Source: Theocolax elegans (taxonomy: Eukaryota; Arthropoda; Insecta; Hymenoptera; Cerocephalidae). From it: a stretch of 64,000 nt of DNA. Below, piece after piece: positions 56,993 to 64,000 of this stretch. Every line of letters begins with the position of its first letter. Position 1 is the stretch's first letter. The stretch is from assembly GCA_026168455.1 (NCBI GenBank), contig CM047426.1, positions 41,153,313 to 41,217,312 of the forward strand, written 5' to 3'. Position numbers and translations under genes: made by a program. The notes under the pieces are model-generated. The model saw only the letters and a program-made list of their open reading frames with translations, was not told where the DNA came from and ran no database searches.

Positions 56993-57163
56993 TTATATTC
57001 CCCTCCGTAATCTATTAAAATTACTGTCCGGTTTGAATGTACCGCGCAAGCCCCGCAAAGTTGCCAGTCGTGCGTTCATGGCGATTTTTTCTTCCGATAG
57101 TGGAAACCGGTCGTAATACCCGACTGGCGCAATGTCCCGCTGGCGTATTGACACGGACTCCAT
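56993..57163 (-). CDS. 56-codon CpG-rich ORF, unrecognised
   Basis: ATG 57,163 in an AATAATGG context to TAA 56,993. It starts MESVSIRQRDIAPVGYYDRF and includes NARLATLRGLRGTF. Basic, no signal peptide or membrane segment. Its base composition is far higher in G+C than the surroundings, in coding-like codon pattern. A possible donor (ACA|GTAATT, about 57,016) could make it a first exon instead. It lies between two oppositely oriented cassette groups. No family recognised. Confidence 0.4.
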   Translation of the reverse strand: MESVSIRQRDIAPVGYYDRFPLSEEKIAMNARLATLRGLRGTFKPDSNFNRLRRGI

Positions 57164-57597
57164 TATTTATCTTACTACACTTTTTTATTTTATTCTAACC
57201 AATCTTATGAAATACATAATGTAATTGTTAATTATCGAAAATTTACCTTCTACGAAGACGTAGAAATACGCAATTAAGGTGTAATATCAATGACACTTTT
57301 GAAATTATTATGTAATAGTTTAATATTTTTAATTTAACGCCCACCTTTTTCTACTTAAAAATAAAATAAAATTTTTTAATTAACAAATTAATACAAAATT
57401 TCTCCAATAGAAAGTAGCAAAATTACAATTAAGTAGGAAGTATTTTGTACCCTATCATAAATCTAATTTTCATTCAACATTTATATTACTAAAACTTTAT
57501 GAAAGCTACTGCACCAGAAAGAACTGAAATCAAAATGGAATCGGCAAGTATTTCTGTTGAAAAATAACACATTTTTTTAGATAAGTATATTCTATTT

Positions 57598-58037
57598 TTT
57601 TTTTTTTTTGTTATTTAACGTCGCTCTATTTATGCTGCTAGGGCTAATCAGCGACGGAGGTGAACGGTGTGTCTGTAAACAAAGCACATGTAGTTGAAAC
57701 AGTGGTGCTTGTGTCCATCGGAAGATATCATCGGTCAATGTAATTAGTCTAATAATTACAGTTTCCTGCCCTCCCGATGGAACCACCGCGATCCTCTTTA
57801 CATCTTCGCGTCCCTAACGTTCCCTATAGTTCAGATGCCCGTGCCTCTCATGCACTGACAAGTGCACGAAACGCACGCGCACCCGAACTGGCGTCACATT
57901 ATAGTGACACGCCGAGCCACTGAGTCGCGGTGTTCGAAAAATGCACATGAAAAATTTCAGAGGTACACGTCTGGGATCGAACCCACGACCCTCGGTGTGA
58001 GAGTAGGGAGCTCTACTCATGAGCCACCGCGGCTCTT
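57598..58037 (-). mobile_element. tRNA-derived SINE 2, 440 bp
   Basis: Read on the minus strand: a tRNA-like head with an A box around GGTGGCTCATGAGTAGAGC and a B box GGGTTCGATCCCA, a long unique body, then a tail that matches SINE 1 (ACAAGCACCACT, CACCTCCGTCGCTGATTAGC, GAGCGACGTTAAA) and poly-A. Twelve-base target duplications TATATTCTATTT lie at 57,586-57,597 and 58,038-58,049. The head and body differ from SINE 1. Confidence 0.9.
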
Positions 58038-58840
58038 TATATTCTATTTAATCTATTTCATAATTTTTAGTACCGATATGTCTTACAGCAACAAATAAGC
58101 AACAATATTTATAATAATATTCATTTGTATACAAATAATTTTTCTGTACCTAATAAAACAAAAATTTATCTTTTTTGTTGCTTTTAAATAAAATAATACT
58201 TGCACCACCGTTGCTTAAGTGATCCGGCAGTTGATGTGATTGCAGAATAGTATATTATGTAACAAGGGGGTAAAGAGTCACGGCGAAGCCGCCCACTCTT
58301 ATGCGCAATAGTGTGCGAAAAGTACCTGCGTGAAGAACACGATTATTACTTCACACACTTGCTGTATTTTCTTTGCGCATTCGTATTGGATTTGCAAACA
58401 CTGGTTTGGAGAAATGAAATTCATAAACCGCATTGAGTTCTTTACGAATGTACTTTACACACAGTATTACAAAAACAAATTTTAATTAAATTTTACTTAT
58501 TGTTTGCACCATAAAAATATTCACAAGTTCTTATGCAATTCTAATTATGACATATTAAAAAAGCAATCTAACGCGTGTTGCAAGTATTATATTATTTAAA
58601 AATAATAAACAAGAGTAATTTCTGTTTTGTTAGATATACAGAAATTAATTTTGCACAAATTAATATTAATATAAATGTATTATTGTTTATTTATTGCTGT
58701 AAGATATAGCAAGGGTAAAAATTGTATACTTTTTTAAGAAATTTTTTTTTTAAATACTTGCTGATTCTATTTTGATAAAATATACTTGAAAAAGATAGAA
58801 CAATAATCTCATGAGATGTTAATTACTTAATAATTATTGT

Positions 58841-59455
58841 CGTAAGCCGGCGCGTCGGGTGACGCTGGCGAGCCCGGTGTCGACGGTATGTCGGCCAGGG
58901 AGGCCGAGCAGATGCTGGTCCGCTGCGCCGCTATCGTATTGGTCTCTGCGTTGGCTGAGGGAGCACACAGCACTAACCCCTCAACTAGCTCTCTACGAGC
59001 CTGGCCTGGCCTCGTGAAACACGTGGCCAGAGTCGGACGGTCGGATGACCGCTGGTGAGCCCCGCTCACTTTATGAAGTTCTTAGTAGGGTTGGTCAAGA
59101 TGGACCAACCCAGGCGCGTGCCGCTTTAACGGCGAGTTGTCCTCGGACGAAGAAGGAGGCGCCCTGCAGGTGGCAGCCGGATGTAAGTCGTACCGCACCG
59201 TCTGTTGTATACCAATGTCCACAGCCACCTTGAGAGGAGTGAGTCGGTGTAGTGGTCGCTCCGTCTGGGTACTGCTGTTGCTGGCGGTCCGAGTAGTCTG
59301 GTCCTCCGTGTGGGTGGTCTGGCGCCAGCGGTCCGATTTCGGTACTCCCAGGTGATCCGGGCGGCGAAGTCTCGAGGGAGAGCCTGATGTAATCGCCTCG
59401 GTGAGCTCGTACGGCATGGATGGGATGGGAGAAGAAGCTAATAATTATGATCAAA
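58841..59455 (-). pseudogene. GC-rich gag-like or unassigned TE coding remnant
   Basis: A sharply bounded GC-rich island. On the minus strand several open frames have Pro/Ser/Thr/Gln-rich, low-complexity content (for example the 111-residue frame 59,417-59,082 and a frame ending SPASPDAPAYDNNY at 58,827). Together with the LTR-like sequence just upstream this could be the gag start of an LTR element, but I see no capsid, zinc-knuckle or RT motif. Unassigned. Confidence 0.35.
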
Positions 59456-59731
59456 CAAATGATCTTGATTTAATTTCGCCTTTATTGAAAACTCTATAGA
59501 GTGTATAGTAATGCCCCGAAAGGTGCGGTACTCCCGCAGTGGGAACAGGCGAGCTGCTGTATGCTCGAACTGGCCTATACTTATAACGGCGCTCGCTTAT
59601 CTTGATAACGGGAACGGCGCGATAAGGGAGTAGCCACCTTACGGCCGTTATCAGTACTACATATTATGTATAAGCTATATGTATAAAGGCCGTGCGGTTC
59701 ACGCCTGTTGATAGTATGCTTGCGTATAACA
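59456..59731 (-). mobile_element. LTR-like sequence
   Basis: On the minus strand it begins TGTTATACGCAAGC, has a TATA-like TTTATACATATAG after a GC box region, and a polyadenylation signal CAATAAAGG near 59,485, followed by the GC-rich remnant. The order promoter then AATAAA is LTR-like. The 3' boundary and PBS are not clear and no second copy is in the window. Confidence 0.4.
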
Positions 59732-60057
59732 TTATTATTAAACAATTTTAATTACTTACGCACTGGATTTCAGTTTATTAAATAACGAAATAATTAATCT
59801 AAGTTTCACGAATAGACAAATATAATAAATTAATATTTTAAATTTGGACTCTATATCGCCCGTGCAAGTATTTATTACAAAGTATTATATAAATTTTAGT
59901 CGGTATTAGCGAGCTCAATTGCGTTGATCAATATTTTCTCAAATATTGTACAAAACCCTCTTTATTAGCAACTTGCTTGCATATCGCTAAGTCTTAAATG
60001 TTGCCAGGGTATTAGAAAATTAATTAAGGAAAAATCGAGAAAGAAAAAAATCAACTT

Positions 60058-60101
60058 TCCCACGTTGGAATTGAACCGACGGACTCCTGCTTACCGGATT
60101 T
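60058..60101 (-). tRNA. tRNA 3'-half relic
   Basis: On the minus strand GTCGGTTCAATTCCAAC forms a T-arm-like hairpin with one mismatch and contains a B-box-like GGTTCAATTCC, preceded by an AGGAGTC variable-loop-like stretch. There is no matching 5' half, so this is a relic, perhaps of a SINE head, not a functional tRNA. Confidence 0.3.
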
Positions 60102-60465
60102 AATTTAAATTATTGAAAAATTGAAGCTTGAATCCTTCATGAAATCTGAACAATGACAATAAAGTTTTTTATGTTTTTATTTCACGTTTATAATTATAAA
60201 TTTTGTGTTGGGAAAGGTAAACTGTTGTAATTCAGGCCTGACATTCCCTTAACTTTCATTTTCATTTTTGCATTTTAAATAAAAATAGTTAAAAATAAAT
60301 AATCGTTAGTATATTAGAATAATACGTAATTTACCACACACATACCTGCTGTAAATGTCCTCTAACCGGATTCCAACAATACAGGCCGTCTATAGTATTC
60401 CTAGGAAAATGGATTTAGAGATATTGATAATGCTATGTTGATTAACAAGTTTCAACGCTACTTGT

Positions 60466-62111
60466 TGTGACAATGCATTTAATGCATGTCAAGTTAAGCG
60501 AGCTCGTAGCCCACTGAAGTCCTTACCGAACCCTACCTAAGCCTTACAAAACCCTACCTAAGCCTCACCGAACCCTACAAGCCTACACACACTGGGAAGT
60601 CGCATCACCGAGCACAAAAGCAACAGCTCAGGAGTCTCCAAGAAGATCCAGAGGAAGCTTAAAGTCCAAGCAATGCCAGGAAGTGGTGAGGAGAATTCCT
60701 TTACATCACACCTGGGGAAGCAGCATAGCCAATCGCCTCCCACAACAGCCATCCAGTACAGCAAATAAACCTGTAAGATTACTGCTTACAGTGTGCACCT
60801 TGCAAAGGAAGAGGACAGGATCACACAGCAGTTGAACAGCTGTGTATAGGATGGGTGCAGAGGAGAGGTTAGGTGAGACAACAACACATAAACCGAGTAG
60901 CCGTACGGTTTATAATTCACCCAGGTAAACACGCTGTACTGCATTCCCGAGTCGTCGAGCCAGTGATCGCAAGAGAGAAGAAGGAGGCAGCCAAGAAGAC
61001 CACGAAGGAAGGCCGAATAGCTACGTCGTCGTCGCCACCAACTCGCCGTTGTTGTTTACGTTCGAGCGCGGCGGACATCTTCGTTAAGCCGCACGCGGCA
61101 TAAGGCCGCGTACGCACGAAGTGGTCACGGCGCATACGCGCAGCGACTCTCTCGCGTCGACGACGACGAGAGCTCAGAGCTCGTCCGACCGCCGATTCGG
61201 AACTACCGAAATACCGACGTGACGTCAGCGAGAAAGAGAGAGAAAGAGCTGTGACAAGGCAAGTGTGCCTGTCATGGTGCAAAGCGAGCACACACACATT
61301 CCTTCCAGCTATTACCTACCTAAACCGTATACTAAAGAAGCCTAGCACCGAGCACACATATCCCTAGCTACCTATATAAGAAGATAACCCCCCTAAAGCC
61401 GAACAAGCTACACCCTGGAACAGAAGCGGAGCCAGCACACACAAGAGTCGAGGAAACCAGTAGCCACCAAGAAGCTACATGCAGGGCGAACAGCACTTGG
61501 AGAGCCTGAAGACATTAGCTGAGTGCGAAGGCAGCATAAGAGCATGGACAGGGCATCGAGGTCCAACGTATAAGGAAGACGGCTGTTGCAGCTGCAGCAA
61601 TTGTTACAGCATATCCATAGAGCCTCAATCCTGAAGGAGCCAGCAGCAGCAACAAACTCGTACAGGGAGATCAACCTGTAAGGCATAATCATGAGTATGT
61701 TTTCAAGACTAAGGAGCAGATAGGAGTACACAAAACTGTGTACAGGAGTAGAGGTGTATAGAAGCCAGGGTTAGAGGTTATGTGAGCATAAACATTGCTC
61801 ACATATACTAACTAAATAACAAGGCACCTGTCAAGTTACTCCTTACCGTATTATAGCAGCCGCGCAGTAGACCCGAGGAACAGCCTCCGGAGCCGACGTC
61901 GTGAAGAGACGTCTCAGCAGCCAAGAAGCCACGAAGTAGAGAGAGACGGAGATAGCGACACGTACATGCATCCGCCGAGGAGCCACGACTCGTCAACCAC
62001 GGCAGTAAGGTTCGTCGTTCATCTGGAAATAAACTCATGGATCGATTAGCCGATAATTAATAAGGAACGAGGTTATAATTACCAAACAGCAACCTTGTCG
62101 TCGTCGTCGTT

Positions 62112-62156
<45 letters not shown>

Positions 62157-62774
62157 TCACTCGAACAGCCTAGCAGAACGCCAACAACAACATCAAGCCG
62201 CTCTCGCTGTAAGGCCGCGCTCGCACTGCGCGAAGACGGTCGAGACGCATGCGCGCGGCGCTCTCGCAGGACGAAGGCACAGAGAGCTCGGGAACTCGGC
62301 CGTGAGCAGACGCAACGAGGTTACATTGAGTGATTTTTCGACCGTTTCCCGTACGTTAGATAGAATCCGGAGAGTGTGCACCGGGTGCAATTGAGAGAAC
62401 GACATTACGATATAAGGTTGGTGCAAAGTGCTATCCATACCCGTGTTCCTCTCCTCGTAAGGTGTGTGTGCCGCTATTCCCCTTTTCGCGTATTCGCACA
62501 CGTGGCCGGCGTCGCCATTTTCGTCGATCGAGCGGATATTCGATCGGGCAATAGTTATATCGCCGTGCGAGAAATTATACCGAGCCAAACTACGAGCCCT
62601 ATTAACTTTATACTTACTTAATAGTAATTATTAATAAATAGCAGCCGTTAATATTTAGCCGCGAGCACGACTGGCAACCGTGTACTTAATTACTATCATA
62701 TAATAAATTCTCTGTTATTTTATCATTGATATTAATTTTATCACCCGCACCCTGATCCCCAGTGCGGTGTGACA
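60466..62774 (+). mobile_element. Gypsy-type LTR, plus-strand relative, 2.3 kb
   Basis: Begins TGTGACAATGCATTTAATGC and contains CATGTCAAGTTAAGCGAGCTC, matching the LTR start of the minus-strand Gypsy element (complement of 35,242 and below). It ends CCCCAGTGCGGTGTGACA and is followed after one base by a Lys PBS. This is a 5' LTR; the element continues beyond the window. It is about 1 kb longer than the other element's LTR and includes GC-rich U3/R sequence (61,070-61,210) and a TCG repeat. Open frames on the minus strand here are not supported as genes. Confidence 0.85.
62095..62157 (+). repeat. TCG trinucleotide repeat in LTR
   Basis: About 20 units of TCG (GTC), with one TTG interruption. 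The poly-Ser frame is an artefact. Confidence 0.9.
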
Positions 62775-62775
62775 T

Positions 62776-62788
62776 TGGCGCCCAACGT
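62776..62788 (+). promoter_or_regulatory. Primer-binding site, tRNA-Lys type
   Basis: TGGCGCCCAACGT one base after the LTR end, complementary to the 3' end of tRNA-Lys1,2. It matches the site at 43,155-43,169 for its first 13 bases. Confidence 0.85.
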
Positions 62789-63972
62789 TAAATTTTCTTA
62801 TTAAGGGATCGAGCGAAATTATAAAGTGCATTCGTTTTTTCATATACATGACGGCGTAACATGGAAGCCAACGCGATTTAGCTAAAATAAAAAGCAGCTA
62901 TTTTACTATTATAAATATATAGCGTAGCAAACGAGCGTAGCCATTTTTGCCTTTGTTAGTGCGCACACACACACACGCAAGTCAGGAGCACGGCCATCTT
63001 CGATAAGGTGTCGAAAAATTAAAGTAAATTATTTTCTCGCATTTATTGAGCATTGCATGCAACATATTGCTTGTTTTTTTCTTGTGCTGCTATTTTAATT
63101 TTCTTTTCATAAAAATATTATTTATTAGAATATTGAATAGTGCAAATATATATATAAAGTGCATGTACATATAGAAAATATATATATAACGTGTACAGGC
63201 GTTCCTTCACACATAGCTATATACATATAAATATGGCCGCACACTTTGATTGCCTATGATTTGCATTTATCAATTTTATTGTTTTTGGGATATAACATTT
63301 AATTGCACCTGATATTATAATATTATTATTGCTTTGTTTATTATATTATTATTGCTTCCTTTGGTTTCGCCACTAACCGTTTTTTTTTGCTCGCCTTTAG
63401 CCAAACTAATAAATTAATAAAATTTATTTGCGCAATCTTACCAATAGCTAATTGCTTCCTACACATTAAATTGAGTTTTTTTGCATTTAGACCAGCACAT
63501 TATCAATAAAATTTGCATTATTAAAAGCATTTATTAACATATAAAATTTTTTTTTCTCTTCTTTAACCTCTCCCCGCACATTAAAGTGTACATAGCCTAT
63601 TATCAACTAGCCTTATTATTTTTTTTTTTTCTACATTTATTAAGAGCCTACTGAAACCACAATTTTTAGTTATTTAATTAATTATTTCCTGCAAGTGCTT
63701 ATATAATTTTTTTTTTTGGGTTCAAATTGCTGTGAAATTTTTTTTCCCTCTTCCCTCCTTCGCAAGTTTAAAATCTACTTTAGAACGCAGCTTGGAATTT
63801 ATTTAATTAAATTAATTTTTTTTGTGTGCATATTATATAATTGATACTGATTGTTTTGAGTAGTACTTAGTAAAAATAAATTTTTTTCTCTCCTTTTACG
63901 TGAGTATCGAGCTAAGCAATTTAAATAAGAGCTATTACTTTGAAACAAAACATTGTTATTGAGCCCATCAAA
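62789..63972 (+). other. Gypsy leader, plus-strand relative
   Basis: About 1.2 kb of untranslated leader with many T-runs and a CA tract near 62,965. Similar in length and partial wording to the leader at 41,782-43,154. No ORF. Confidence 0.6.
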
Positions 63973-64000
63973 ATGTCCATAAATTATAGATTAGGTAGCA
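63973..64000 (+). CDS. Gag start, partial at window edge
   Basis: ATG 63,973 in the context CATCAAAATGTCC, as at the gag start of the minus-strand element (ATCAAAATGTCTC). Only nine codons (MSINYRLGS) are inside the window. Assigned by position and context. Confidence 0.5.

Larger units (their letters stand above)
56341..58780. repeat. Diverged relative of the giant palindrome
   Basis: Contains the same cassette types: AATACTTGACGATTTTA, then TTTGATTTCAGTACTTTCAA (56,352); AATACTTGTCGGTTATTCC (56,490); CACACCTTCGTGGAAGGTGT (about 56,685); and the opposite orientation at 57,405 and 57,513 (ACTGAAATCAAAATGGAATC). CACCACCGTTG with TTTAAATAAAATAATACTTG at 58,180-58,210 matches 7,349-7,380, and a similar phrase is at 58,575. 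A SINE (57,598-58,037) is inserted. Similarity to the 5-10 kb locus is patchy. Confidence 0.65.

Noticed and set aside
60558..62588. Minus- and plus-strand frames of 70-130 codons in the 60.5-62.6 kb region
   Set aside because: They fall inside the 2.3-kb LTR; composition follows its GC-rich segments and TCG repeat, and no domain is visible.

Overview
The window is AT-rich, intron-containing animal DNA, almost certainly from an insect. The evidence is an insect-type mix of R1-like, I/Jockey-like and CR1-like LINEs, a Gypsy LTR element primed by tRNA-Lys, tRNA-headed SINEs, a piggyBac-like MITE, very short AT-rich introns, and an LST8-like WD40 sequence. A hymenopteran is my best guess, but nothing here proves the order. 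Most of the 64 kb is transposon sequence, often nested. Only a few stretches look like host genes.

Layout, 1-13.9 kb. An unrecognised lysine-rich gene (about 1.6-3.2 kb) is split by a 677-bp fold-back MITE. It is followed by a Penelope-type hammerhead ribozyme on the minus strand (3431-3471) and an in-frame 219-bp tandem duplication (3.7-4.2 kb). A short two-exon LST8-like gene (4531-5329, minus) takes its promoter and first exon from one arm of a very large palindrome (5120-10675; arms about 1.65 kb, spacer 545 bp). The palindrome carries twin 56-codon ORFs, an orphan copy of the LST8-like first exon, and a 1.68-kb TIR element with arrays built on TGTACA. A broken Mutator-like transposase gene (10.9-11.6 kb) and another fold-back element (12.5 kb) follow.

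Layout, 13.9-43.7 kb. A decayed R1-like LINE (minus) abuts a decayed I-like LINE with RNase H (plus), itself interrupted by a piggyBac-like MITE. A minus-strand Gypsy element spans 24,659-43,745. Its 3' LTR is split by two head-to-tail CR1-like LINEs (24.9-34.2 kb), one of which has a 970-bp internal tandem duplication. Gag, protease, RT, RNase H and integrase are all recognisable but frameshifted, and the 5' LTR is truncated.

Layout, 43.7-64 kb. This part holds old direct repeats, a second I-like LINE (48.3-54.5 kb, minus) with two clean insertions in it (a tRNA-derived SINE, and a 223-bp hairpin element with a hammerhead-like core and 15-bp target duplications), a diverged relative of the big palindrome (56.3-58.8 kb) containing a CpG-rich 56-codon ORF and a second SINE, a GC-rich LTR-like block (58.8-59.7 kb), and finally a plus-strand relative of the Gypsy element: a 2.3-kb LTR, Lys PBS, leader and the first codons of gag running off the end.

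The LINEs would have supplied the machinery that mobilised the SINEs. The host-gene candidates share no evident pathway. The strongest leads for unusual biology are the palindrome that donates a promoter to a truncated LST8-like gene, its repeated constant-flank/variable-core cassettes, and the two self-cleaving-RNA-like motifs. All intron/exon calls are from visual reading of splice signals and frames.
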